Origin: Tetmemena sp. SeJ-2015
Lineage: Eukaryota; Ciliophora; Spirotrichea; Sporadotrichida; Oxytrichidae
Assembly (NCBI GenBank): GCA_027382625.1
Contig: JAJKFJ010022536.1
Span: 39,680-103,679, forward strand
Direction of reading: 5' to 3'
DNA length: 64,000 nucleotides
The notes under the pieces were generated by a model. It was given only the letters and a program-made list of their open reading frames with translations. It searched no databases and was not told the DNA's origin. A program made the translations under genes and the position numbers. Shown here piece after piece: positions 23,890 through 37,176 of this stretch. Every line of letters starts with the position of its first letter. Position 1 is the first letter of the stretch.

Positions 23890-24890
23890 ACTTTCTTGAA
23901 AGTCCTTCTTCATCTCTTTATTTTATATTTTTATTTTCTATTTCTTTAAATTGTGAGGAATAATAAAAACAACTTTCTCATTTCAAGAGATTTAGTAAAG
24001 GCCTTAGCAATAATGAAATAAGCCCCCATCATTCAAAATATTATGAATGAAAATGTATATTTATATTTGCGCTTTTAATTAGAGGAATGTAAGAAAAATA
24101 TGCTGGAGCAGGGCAAAAATTATTGATTTGATGCTGGTAACCGAAATAAGGCGCATGACACAGCCAGCAGAATTAGTACTTGCACTTCATGCACACCATA
24201 TGTCAGCACCCTCCGTCTTTAGTTATCATTACACCACAACCAGGACAAGGTTCCTCTAAAAACAAAGACCTAATTTTCGTTAAATAGCTTGAATTAAAAG
24301 ACAGAGTATCCTTCAAAATTAGATTTAAGTTTTCTGACCAGGAATAATTTGCCTGATCGCGCCAATCATAATTACACTTTAAATTAAACTCAAAATTTTA
24401 TTTAATAGATTAAAACAACATTATAGCTCTTTCAATGTTTTAATAATTGCAGCAGCATTTAAATTAATAAAAGCAAGTGAATTAATTATATTTTATGAAG
24501 AGATACACTTGTTACATTAGATTTTTGTATTACAATATCCTTCTTATATAAATCCAGCATAAGAGCAATTCTTTTGAGGGCAAACTCTGATATCTTGTTG
24601 ATGCCTTAGATAATGCTTGAGAATTAACTTTGATAGAGACTCAAACTAAAAGTTATTAGTAGTGACGTTTGGATCCAGCATCATCTTTTCCATTATATCA
24701 TCCAAGTCTGTAATGAAATAGCATTTAATTAAAAAGTTAGCATTATTGATTTGGACATCTTATTTGAACTTTCTAGTTTAAATACTAATTTTCTAAAGAC
24801 TGAGTCGTCCAAAACATCACGCATTAAGAACAAAAGTAATGCCTGCACTTGCAATCGAAAAACTATCCTTCTAAACTAAAAACTCTCATT
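23890..24890 (-). pseudogene. second RBR-type E3 ligase, RING2 interrupted by TGA
   Basis: From about 24890 on the minus strand: RING1 FFDCKCRHYFCSQCVMFW ... VQIRCPNQ. After a ~40-bp AT-rich insert comes a linker DLDDIMEKMMLDPN, then IBR QQDIRVCPQKNCSYAGFIQ and CNKCIS. After a ~170-bp AT-rich insert comes CNYDWRDQ, then EEPCPGCGVMITKDGGC, TGA, HMVCMKCKYQFCWLCHAPY. The family consensus at the TGA position is Asn (GGCNHM). Cys spacing is otherwise intact. A membrane-type tail may follow to ~23900 (MGAYFIIAKAF). Either the copy is a pseudogene, or the TGA is removed or altered on the way to the macronucleus. It is a paralogue of the gene at 20.0-21.3 kb. Confidence 0.7.
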
Positions 24891-25210
24891 AAAATATATA
24901 TTAACATTTTTATATAATGTTGATTTATCAAAAGAGCTACATTTTTAATTTTACCTGAATAATATATCGAAATAATATATAAGAATTTAATTTAAAAGAA
25001 AAAATCAATTTTATTTTTGTGATAGTTATAGGCAACTAAAAATATCAGTTTTAAACATGATTTGAACTTTCTTGTAATTATAGCAGATGGTGCACACTCC
25101 CATATTAAACTTTAGATTTTTGAAATATTTCTTTTGCATTATAATTCTATCCATTTCTTATTAGGTGTATTTAAATTTTAGTTTTTAGTTTAATTATTAA
25201 AGTTGGAAGT

Positions 25211-25572
25211 TTAATTAAAATCGGTGATTGGTTAAAATAATAAATGAAGTTGCAACTTCGTGACAATTCACCCCTTGATCTGCAGCTTGTTCGATAGCTC
25301 ATCAAAAAATAATAGGAATTTCTTCTTAAATCATCATCTCCGCACCTCTTAACTGCGAGATATGTCGAATGTACTCCTCATCATCAGCATCTTCTTGTGA
25401 ACTTGTGTCGCTTATAACTCTAAACTGGGCGCTCCCACACACAAATTGCAAGGATAAAATTCATACTTAATCGAATAGTCTTATAATTATTTAAATTGGA
25501 CACACTTCAACTGTAACTGATTTATTCCATTTTAATTTAATATATATAATTTAATTCTCTTTTTTATTTAAT
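25211..25572 (+). repeat. dispersed element family M2 (~350 bp), copy 1
   Basis: Shared landmarks: AAATCGGTGATTGGTTAAAA at the left end, then CAACTTC, GATCTGCAGCTTGTTCGATA, CTTCTTAAATCATC, CTTGTGTCGCTTATAACTC, a Cys-codon-like CTCCCACACA, and a right end ATTTATTCCATTTTAATTTA. Copies are seen at 53505 (partial, reversed), 55429, 57020, 58396, 60630 (reversed) and 63252. The ends carry short imperfect inverted repeats (AAAATAATAAAT against ATTTATTCCATTTT). No coding capacity: a non-autonomous mobile element. Confidence 0.75.
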
Positions 25573-25611
25573 TCTCAACTATAAACTAAAAAGTTAAAAT
25601 TTAGAATCAGT

Positions 25612-26139
25612 ATGCACCACAGTCGGTTAAGCTGGAGTAAAGAGATTAACCGGCCATTACTTAGTGCCTCTGTCATTTGCAACTATTCCCTTGAAGGGGA
25701 TTTATTTTTAGTTTAGTAGTCTGTTGGTAAGTGCTTTGAATATGTAATAGAGATGTGCGAGGATTATGATGAGCCCCAAAGCCGTGTGAACAGTAGTAGC
25801 TTCCAAGTCGTAACTCACTCAATTGCCCTAGATTTGCATCCTCTCTCTTCGGATTGAGGCCCATAAGCAGTAATGGTTATGGTTAAAATTGTTAAGGTTT
25901 AAAGAACGAAATGTAGGACTATCATACTTCAAAACCTAGCCGGTGCCAAGTGAGAGGAGATCTAATTAGGGCTTGACAACGAGCCATTTTTAGCCATGTT
26001 GCTTGAAGATAACACGTAACTCATTGAAGATATCAAGCCTAACTTCGATGCCTAGTTATTTTTGCTACCCCTCACACTAACCAAAGTCACTGAGGTTTTT
26101 TGCACAGATAGTTATCTAGTTAGATGGAAAGATTCATGA
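25612..26139 (+). pseudogene. ATG-initiated ORF (175 codons) with two in-frame TGA codons
   Basis: ATG at 25612 opens MHHSRLSWSKEINRPLLSAS; the frame stays protein-like (GKCFEYVIEMCEDYDEPQSR, VNSSSFQVVTHSIALDLHPL). It meets TGA at 25855 and 25951, continues in the same frame as LGLDNEPFLAMLLEDNTQLI, FDAQLFLLPLTLTKVTEVF and YLVRWKDS, and ends at TGA 26137-26139. The GC-richer composition begins and ends with the frame. No family recognised. One-base steps from TGG or CGA would give the internal TGAs, so this fits a germline-limited gene in decay. A minus-strand frame over 25673-25864 is a likely shadow. Confidence 0.45.
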
Positions 26140-26705
26140 TGATGAGTCAGTATATTTTAGTCCATTATTTGACTATGATGCTGAGATATAAGGTTGTGGG
26201 GAAGTCTTTTCGTGGTCTTAACAGTGACTTCATGAGTTGATATGCATTCTAAAATGGCGTTTATACAATCTACGTAAGTGTTTATTAAATTACTGAGTGG
26301 TTTTTAATTTCTCTTAAATTCTTAGTTTTTACTCCTATCTCTCTTCTTTCACCTTTTATAGTTTTTCTTGTTTTTATTTAATAGCCATTTGTCTTTGCTG
26401 CTTTTTGCCCATTTTTGTGAGTGAAAATATTAGTTTTTATACTATAATGATTAAAAACAGATATATTTAAATCTTTTAAAATCATCTTCATAATAAATTA
26501 GCATAATATTATATCAAATTGATTTAAATAGCATATTCGAATATATCGAATAAATGCTGCAGAATTAAATTCTAAAGAATATTCATTAACTTTATTGATT
26601 TAGATTTTAGTTTCAATTTAAGAATTTACTATTTGTATTTTAATTAATTTTGTGCATAAAAATACAAAACAATTATTATTTCTTTATATTTTAAAATTAT
26701 TTCAT
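26140..26705. other. AT-rich spacer
   Basis: A short + strand frame (LDGKIHDDESVYFSPLFDYD) overlaps the end of the preceding ORF to ~26230. Beyond it only AT-rich sequence is seen. Confidence 0.4.
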
Positions 26706-28090
26706 CCAAACCCTGAACCCCTGAACCCCTGAATCCCTGAAAACGAGCCTCTCGCTTTTAATGTCATCATAACCCTCGACCCCTGAACTCATGAAACCCA
26801 GCCTCTCGCTTTTAATGTCATCCTAACCCTAGACCCCTGAACGACTTAAATCCAGCCTCCCGTAAATCATGTCATCCAAACCCAGAACTAGTGAAATCCT
26901 GAGTTCATTATAAATTTGCATTATATATTGGTTTCAGGGTTTCAGGGTTTCAGGGGTTCATGTCATCCAAACCCTGAACTAGTGAAATCCAGAGTTCATA
27001 ATAAATTTACTTTATATAATTTTATTATTTCAGTTCATGTAATCCAAATCCTGTACATTTTAAACCCTGAGTTCATTATAAATTTGCATTATATATTGGT
27101 TTCAGTGGACTTAAATCCGGTTCATGTCATCCAAACCCTGAACCCCTGAAACCTAGAGTTCATTATAAATTTGCATTATGTATTATATAATGGTTTCAGG
27201 GTTTCAGGAGTTCATGTCACCAAACCCTGAACCCCTGAACCTGAAACCCTGAGTTCATTATAATTATAATTACTGTTTATATAATGGTTTTTCAGGGTTT
27301 CAGGGTTCATGTAACCAAACCTGAACCTAAACTGTAAACCCTGAGTTCATTATAAATTTGCATTATATATTGGTTTCAGGGTTTAAGGGGTTCATGTCAT
27401 CCAAACCCTGAACCCCTGAAACCAAGAGTTCATTATAATTATAATTATGTTTATATAATGGTTTCAGGGTGTCAGGGTTTCAGGGTTTCAGGAGTTCATG
27501 TCAACCAAACCCTGAACCCCTGAAACCCTGAAACCCTGAGTTCATTATAATTATAATTATGTTTATATAATGGTTTCAGGGTTTCAGGAGTTCATGTCAA
27601 CCAAACCCTGAACCCCTGAAACCCTGAAACCCTGAGTTCATTATAATTATAATTATGTTTATATAATGGTTTCAGGGTTTCAGGGTTTCAGGGTTTCAGG
27701 AGTTCATGTCAACCAAACCCTGAACCCCTGAAACCCTGAAACCCTGAAACCCTGAGTTCATTATAATTATAATTATGTTTATATATTGGTTTCAGGGTTT
27801 CAGGAGTTCATGTCAACCAAACCATGAACCCCTGAAACCCTAAGTTCATTATAAATTTGCTTTATATAATTTTCTTTTTTAAGTTCATGTCATCCAATCC
27901 CTGAACCACTGAAACCCTCAAACCCTCAAACCCTGAACCCATGCCATACTGAATTAATATAAATTAATTTAAATAAATTTCATTTTTTAGTTCATATCTT
28001 TCAAACCCTGAACCACTGACTTACTCCCACCCGTAATTCATTATAAATTAATTTATATAATTTTCATTTTTCAATTCATATCATTTAAGC
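26706..28090. repeat. minisatellite of inverted CCCTGAA / TTCAGGG arrays, unit ~95-115 bp
   Basis: Each unit has TTTCAGGG repeated 1-4 times, then GGAGTTCATGTCA(A/T)CCAA, then CCCTGAACCCCTGAAACCCTG repeats, and an AT-rich spacer GAGTTCATTATAA...TTATATAATG. About ten units follow one another. The number of 7-9-mer repeats on the two arms changes together from unit to unit (two and two at ~27571, three or four on both sides at ~27667), so each unit stays a hairpin. The first 200 bp hold related but non-palindromic units (ACCCTAGACCCCTGAA). The array ends directly at the transposase remnant. It is not a telomere: hypotrich telomeres are C4A4. Confidence 0.85.
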
Positions 28091-28091
28091 C

Positions 28092-28714
28092 CCTGAACGT
28101 CAAGAGCAAGATGACAAAGTGCAACAGCTCTACAGATCTATCGAGCAGCTCAAGATTGAACTGGCAGAGTTCTTGGGTGAGCAGGGCATGAAGATGCGTG
28201 AGCTCTCAATACGTAAGAGTGAGTACAAGTTGCAGTAGTTCTCTCTGAGCTTCATTGCTGCTATCAGCCAAGACAAGATAGTGAGCAGCTAGATCATAGA
28301 AGGAGCATTCAATGCGATTCTCTTTGAGAACTTCATCTACAAGATTCTGAAGAGCATTCGCAGTGACGAGAGTCTCTTGCACAAGAAGATCGTTCTACTT
28401 ATGGACAATGCAGTCATTCATCGCTTCTCAGAGGTACTTGAAACAGCCAAGCGATTCAAAGTTGTAGTGCTCTTCAACGCAGAGTACTCACCATGGCTCA
28501 ATCCTATCGAACAGCTCTTCTCATTTGTGAAGCTGCAGCTTCGCTCACGCAAGATAGCTAGAAAGTAAGATTGACTGCGTCCTAACTCTACAGAGAGAAT
28601 CTAGTCTCAGCTGTGGCCGAGGTGCTCTAGAGAATGACTGCAAGCGATGTCAGCAAGCTGTGGGTGCTCAGTATCAAGAAATGGCTCTAGACAATCAGGT
28701 TCGGCTTCGTGTGA
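28092..28714 (+). pseudogene. IS630/Tc1/mariner (DDE) transposase remnant, N-terminally truncated and frameshifted
   Basis: The frame from 28092 reads a coiled linker (YRSIEQLKIELAEFLGEQGM), then FSLSFIAAISQDKIVSSQII, then IVLLMDNAVIHR with the second catalytic Asp, and FNAEYSPWLNPIEQLFSF with the third catalytic Glu. The DNxxxH and YSPxLNPIE pair identifies the IS630/Tc1/mariner superfamily, to which the TBE transposases of hypotrich germlines belong. The DNA-binding domain and first Asp are missing. After ...RKIARK near 28560 the frame shifts by one base; the C-terminal part (ENLVSAVAEVLQRMTASDVS, KLWVLSIKKWLQ) runs to TGA 28712-28714. Two TAG in QQF and Q positions show the ciliate code. 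No telomere-repeat ends are seen nearby, so it is a fragment. Confidence 0.85.
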
Positions 28715-28724
28715 ACAGAGGTCA

Positions 28725-29140
28725 GAGTTGAAATCAGAAGCAGAAACTTTCACAATCAGCGATCTTATCTTGCATTTGTCAATGTCATTATTAAATTATC
28801 CAACTATCTCTATATATACCTATCGAGTCATTATTTTAGCCAGATCGCCATAATTCTACAGAGCGAGTCGTGATTTTATCTATCTACACTTTTAATTATC
28901 TAAATGTCTGAAAAGTGTCAAAGTTGAAATCACAGACAAGCACTTTATAGATCAGCGATCCAATCTTGATTTTGACAATATCATTCTTAAAATATCTAGC
29001 TCACTCTATATTTATCTAGCGAGTCATTATTTTAGCTATCTCACTGTATTTCTACCTAACGAGTCATAATTTTAGCTAACTCTACTCTAAATTATCTATC
29101 TCACTCTAAAACTAAGGATCTCACTGGATTTTCAGCTATC
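28725..29140 (+). repeat. direct repeats downstream of the transposase remnant
   Basis: A ~75-bp segment beginning GTCAGAGTTGAAATCA at 28727 recurs with changes at ~28917 (GTCAAAGTTGAAATCA), each followed by ATCAGCGATC and CAAT(G/A)TCATT. A shorter motif, CGAGTCATTATTTTAGC or close variants, occurs near 28824, 28862, 29009 and 29048. These may be decayed terminal sequences of the element. Confidence 0.6.
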
Positions 29141-29704
29141 GGGGTCCATAACTATCTTGAGCATTTGTAGAGACTTTTTGACCTTTACTATATCTAATTA
29201 ATTTCACTTTTGACTATTACCCTGATTTCTACAATATTAGAAAGCAAAACTTTTTATAAATAATGAATCAATCACTTCTAGGCAATAGACTTGCTTAAGT
29301 TTATAATAATTTTAGTATTGTTGTTACTTAATTTATAATATAAATTTATGGTATGCTTGACAATATAATTAGAATACTTATGAATTTGAATACTGATAAG
29401 TCTTATTTTATTTTTTTAAATATATTTTAAACATAGTTAAAAGAGGATTTTCATAAAATTAAGTAATAAATATTGCAATCAAAGTTTTAATGACATTGTA
29501 AGAGTGAAGTAAACTAGTTAAGAGAATTTTGTAGAGGCTGTTAGAATTGAGTTAATTGATTAGATAGTTTCCGATCCAGCCAAAGGATTTAATTTATAAT
29601 AAGAATAGATTAGAGTATAAAAAATTATCAAATCAGCAGCATTTACATTCAACTAAACTTATCTTCAAATTTATGCTTCAACTTAATATAATAGAAAGTT
29701 TAAA
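29141..29704. other. AT-rich spacer upstream of small gene
   Basis: No coding frame seen. The sequence becomes less repetitive after 29200. Confidence 0.5.
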
Positions 29705-30145
29705 ATGTCAAAATTCTTTTGTGGCTGCTTCACTAAAAAATAAGTTAGAAAGGGCATATACACACCGCTTGCAGCAGAACCTCACGAGCGCTCAAAAAGT
29801 GTCTTATCTCCTCAAGTCATTAATCACAACTCCAGTTTGCCTCCAATAAATAGAGTAATCTTAGATAATTCCATTTTACCTACTATCTCAAGTTTAAAGT
29901 TAGAGATCGAAATAAAATACTAATAGAATTCTAAAGATTTTTAAATTCTTTGTTTTACTAATTAGAAGAAGGGATTAAAACTAAAAAAGCACCTTTTTAA
30001 ATAGGAAAAGTAATAAAGTATATTCCATCGAATCCTATAGATTTTAATTCCTTAAGGCTCTAAGATACCAATTAGTCTATCTCTTTTTTGCAATAAGTTT
30101 TGTGAATAAAAGTTTAAAACTCTCATTTATCTTTATAAATTTTGA
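29705..30145 (+). CDS. hypothetical protein with Cys-rich N-terminus
   Basis: ATG at 29705 opens MSKFFCGCFTKKQVRKGIYT, then a Ser/Pro-rich segment (RSKSVLSPQVINHNSSLPPI) and ILPTISSLKLEIEIK. The first ~80 codons look genuine. The rest, open with TAA/TAG as Gln to TGA 30143-30145, is Lys/Leu/Phe-rich and may be past an MDS end or intron. The closely spaced Cys at positions 6 and 8 beside basic residues could be lipidated; this is a guess. An M1 element begins 25 bp after the stop. Confidence 0.45.
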
Positions 30146-30169
30146 TATATTAAATCAAGATTTGCAATT

Positions 30170-30494
30170 TTATACGTTGATCCCCGATTTTTCAAAACCC
30201 TTTCAGTTTGCTTCTGTAAAGCTTGGACAAACGAGGACGAACTTGTTTCATCTGTTCTATAACTTGATACTGAAACGCTCCTTGTCGGCCGAGTATAGAT
30301 AGAAACATTAAAAAAATGTAATTTACTAACTTATTAATTCCCACAATTATAGGGACGCTCTTTACCAGCATGCCAATTCTAGATAGTTTTGAAGTAAAAT
30401 CTCTAAAGTTCAGTAAAAATACTAAAGCAGTGGCTTCTTACAGTATAACTGGCTTTTTAGCCTGCAGTTTAAAATCTGGGCTGAACGTATAATA
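30170..30494 (+). repeat. M1 element copy
   Basis: Same orientation as 15441-15775. The right end GGGCTGAACGTATAATA and inner CCCCGATTTTTCAAAACC match; the left terminus is partly diverged. Inner landmarks: CTTCTGTAAAGCTTGGACAA and CGCTCCTTGTCGGCCGAG. Confidence 0.75.
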
Positions 30495-30906
30495 CATTTA
30501 TTTTATTAAAAGATTAATGCTACAGCAAATAATTATTATAAATCAATCAAATTATTGAAGGAAAAAAGCATTTTTCTAAACTTTATTAAAGTATAATTTT
30601 AATAAGTACTAAAGCTATCAGCATTTATAAATTAAATTCAATTATATTAGGAAATTTTTAAGGATGTTGAGTAAATGAGGTTTAAGGAAGAAGACTTTGA
30701 CAAATTAAATAATTCATAAAATTAGCACTAATAGCTCCTTCATCGTCAAGGCTCTTAAATTAAAAACAGGCTTTCAAATTCATAGCTAAATCAATAAATG
30801 TAGTATTTAATAATTTAATCTTAGTCACGAAGCTTTGAGTAAAAGGAATTAGATAAGTAACAGGAGAGGCCTAGACTAAAAATCAAGCTAAAATCAAAGC
30901 AATAAC
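30495..30906. other. AT-rich spacer before the protease gene
   Basis: No clear frame; a possible leader or IES for the gene starting at 30907. Confidence 0.45.
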
Positions 30907-33900
30907 ATGTCTGCAATACAATATTCTCAATATGCAAGTGAGAGTAGAGATCAGGATCTAAGTTAAAGCGTATCTAAAACACAATAATACTCTGTCAGTA
31001 TTTATCAGCCTTCCTCATCGAGTGCTTACACCTATACAAATCAACAACACATATTTCATCCATCTCAAAGTCAAATGAATACTTAGACTTAAAACTTTAT
31101 TTATCTTCTTTTAACATGAACAATTCTATGACAGTAAGCAGCAGTCATAGCCACAGAGGTGAATTAATTATTCCAGCAAGAGTAAAGGCACAATTAAAAT
31201 AAGGCAATCCTAACGCAACAGCCAATTATTATTAAACTTATATTTAAATCATTTTAGATATAATATATTGCATCTATATTTTTTTGTTCGATTATACTAA
31301 AATTTCAAAGGCCTATTGCTTAATAATGTGAGGCCACATCACAATTTACCCTAACTGCCTATCTCCTTGATAAAAGTATTTCTTTTTAATGTATTTTAAA
31401 GTGACTAATTAAAATTAGCAAAATGAGGGTAAGACTTCGCAGATATAATTCTAATCTAATAAGTTCGATTAGTCTCCAATTTAAATATCAAAGCGTTCAG
31501 TAAGAGAAAAAGAAAAGAAAGATTTATTTATTAAGTGCCAAAGAACTATAAATTTGAAGAATAAGAAGAAACTAATAAAATACAATTACGAAGTGATGAC
31601 GAAGAGTAGCAATCTTAGAATAGCTCTCCAAGGTTTTAAAATCATCATCATAATGAAAACGACAAAGCATTTCTTAATTTTATTTTATCTCCTGCAAAAA
31701 CTCCAGTGGGAGCAAATGAAAAGCATCTGTTCAAAGAGATTGAAAAGAATTTGTTAGATGATGATGGTCCCAAAGGAAGAGAAAGAAACAGATCATTCCC
31801 TAAACATCTGGACGATTAAAGGATGACTTAGATTTAGGAGTCTGAAAGAGAAGAAAATGAAGAAACTCACACCGAAGAATATAAGATTAACATTAAGCAT
31901 TATATTTTTATATGTTTAGCAACCTAATGCGCACAAGAGTAGGCAGTAATTCAACAATAAAAAGGCACGATAGATTCATAGTAACAGCAGTCTTTCCTAA
32001 AATTATGTTAGGAACAATTCTAATTAAGACCAGCCAAGAAATAGCAGTAAACGACTCGTATTAGGTGTTACCAAAGCCAAAAAGTCATCTTAAAATGTCT
32101 ATGAATCAGCAAGATAGATACATCTTAAATTTATTTAATTTATATAGAGAGCAGATATTTCTTTTGATTAGAAATCTAAAAACTTTGTAGAAAATCAAGA
32201 TATTACAGAGATATAAGATGATGAAGAGGAGTCTGAACTTCAAACTGTAAGTTTATCTTTATTAAAGTTTGTTTCTTTTAGTTTTTTGTTACTGAAGAAG
32301 ATAGAGATGAGCTTCCAGCTACAATAAAAGAAGCATCTGTTGACGAACGAAGAGTCAGAGAAAAGTAGTTCTTTGAAAATATTAAGAAAACTCAGCAAAG
32401 CCATGAAAATGAAACACTGTATATAAACAAACTTAAAAAGTCATTTTAATTTCCCGTTATAAATAAGATTTAGTAAACACTAAATGGGTAAAATCTTGGA
32501 CCTCATTTTTAGCAGGCCATGGTAAATGTCCTTCAAAAATAAGCAATAAAAGTCTTTACAACAAATACTTTGTTCAAGGTTAAGATTTGGAGGTATCAGT
32601 AGATTACTATTTCATGACTGAGAGAATGTGGAAGTTTCTTTATTCTATTTATGGAGGGGGTCCTATTATGAAGAAAAGAATTCAAATAGACAAGTCAGCT
32701 GGAGAGTAGGATAAAGCTTCAAGCACACTCAAAAGTGCAAACTCAACTTCAAGGAAAAAGGTGTCTTCAGGAGCTGTCTCTTAGCAAAGGCCTTAAAGCA
32801 CTAGCAATTAGCTAGAAATCAATACTTAATATCTAAACACAGCAATGCAAACACCCAATCATTAAAATGAAGATCATTCTGCAAGGGGTAATAAATCCTC
32901 TTCAAAGAATGATAACAAAAAATTCAGTTCTGCTCAGGCTAAAAAGTCTAAAAATAAAATATAATTAGACTTAAGTGCAAATGCTCCTTAAAATTATGAA
33001 CAAAAGCCTGACCAAGATGAATTCAATTTAATGATTGAAGAATATAACTTAGACAAGGAAGAGAGAAAGTTTAGTCAAACTGCACAAAATATTTTCCCAA
33101 GCAGTATTTCGAGACCATTCAGTAGCTAATTTTCTAATAACGAAAAGTTTATTCCTGGAACTTTTGACATTGATAACGTTGATTGTATGAGACCTGGCGA
33201 TTCATTTGATACTCAAAGAAATAGTGACATTGATAAAGCTAATGTTAGAAAAAATTATTTATTTAATAAGGACAAGATGTCGATGGGAGAAGATGAAGTT
33301 AATACAACTAGGCCCTCCTCATCATTATCTGGAATTTAAAACAATAACAGCTTTTACAAAAATAGGCAAGCAGTGAATTAGGTGGTTCCCCCAAAAGTTA
33401 ATTACTAGATCCCTGAAAAAGAATAATTTTTAAATACAGAGTGATAGGATTAGATAACCCTAAAAATTGGTGCTACATGAACGCTGTAATTCAAACTCTG
33501 ATTAGTATTAAGGATTTTAGATACTACTTCTATTTCAGAGAGTACGCTTCCATAACTTATGCAACCTACTTCTAAAAGAAAACTTATTGCACTGCCGTCT
33601 CTAAGTTGATTTAATTACTAAAAAATATGTTTTGATAAAAGAAATGCTAGAATTGGAAGAGGAATACGCATACATCAAGCCTTCATTTTTCCATAACATT
33701 ATTGAGAAGAAATTTAGCGCAGATCTAACAAATTATTATCTTTAGTAGGATGCTCATGAATTCCTTATTCACCTACTTTCATAAATGCAAGATGAGTTAA
33801 ATCCAGGTCCTCAAAGTGAAGCCAACAAACGATTCTCAATGACGAGCTCATAAGCAAGTGGATTCTGGCAAAACTATAAACAGGCACATCCCTCTATCAT

Positions 33901-33925
33901 CCTCAATTTTTATACAAACTTATGA
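30907..33925 (+). CDS. ubiquitin-specific protease (USP), N-terminal part with DUSP and Cys/QQD boxes; His box absent
   Basis: ATG 30907 begins MSAIQYSQYASESRDQDLSQ, followed by a long Ser/Asn/Gln-rich disordered region in several frame blocks. One clear GT-AG intron lies at about 32247-32281. Around 32487-32670 is a DUSP-like domain (KWVKSWTSFLAGHGKCPSKI; MWKFLYSIYGGGP). After another disordered stretch comes the catalytic core: GLDNPKNWCYMNAVIQTL (33448-33500) with the nucleophile Cys, and YYLQQDAHEFLIHLL near 33745, both Gln written TAG. The frame meets TGA at 33923-33925 soon after FWQNYKQAHPSIILNF; no finger region or catalytic His box follows before the neighbouring kinase. In the family the product removes ubiquitin by cysteine proteolysis. 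The Cys-box position normally GNTC is KNWC. Frames change by one base at T5/A4 runs near 33427 and 31093. Confidence 0.8.
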
Positions 33926-34066
33926 AGAACTGCTTAAATGATTTATTGAACGTAAAAATACAATATCTTTAGATAGAATAACTATTCTTATCTATTCCTA
34001 TTTTTATTTGTAACTATTCTTATCTTATTTATACAAACATCTTCTATAACTTAAGCTATCGTAGCT
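33926..34066. other. short spacer between convergent genes
   Basis: A + strand scrap (SFKEEVLAFSEDSAYKL) could be a stray protease MDS. Otherwise AT-rich. Confidence 0.35.
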
Positions 34067-37092
<3,026 letters not shown>

Positions 37093-37176
37093 CCTAATAA
37101 TATTTCTTAAAGAAAATCTATATTTATATTTAGTTTTTAGATAAATTATAGTAAATTTAAATATAATGTATTTAAA
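37093..37176. promoter_or_regulatory. short intergenic region between divergent genes
   Basis: About 85 bp of very AT-rich sequence separates the kinase N-terminal region (minus) from the ATG at 37177 (plus). If both genes sit on one macronuclear molecule it would be a shared promoter; if not, a chromosome-breakage site could lie here. No motif was recognised. Confidence 0.3.

Noticed and set aside
25673..25864. Minus-strand ORF of 63 codons
   Set aside because: Overlaps the longer ATG-started + strand frame, which is more protein-like and continues beyond it.
26706..28090. Telomere array or CRISPR-like repeats
   Set aside because: The repeat is CCCTGAA with inverted partners, not the C4A4 of hypotrichs. 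Units are not repeat-spacer arrays and the genome is eukaryotic.
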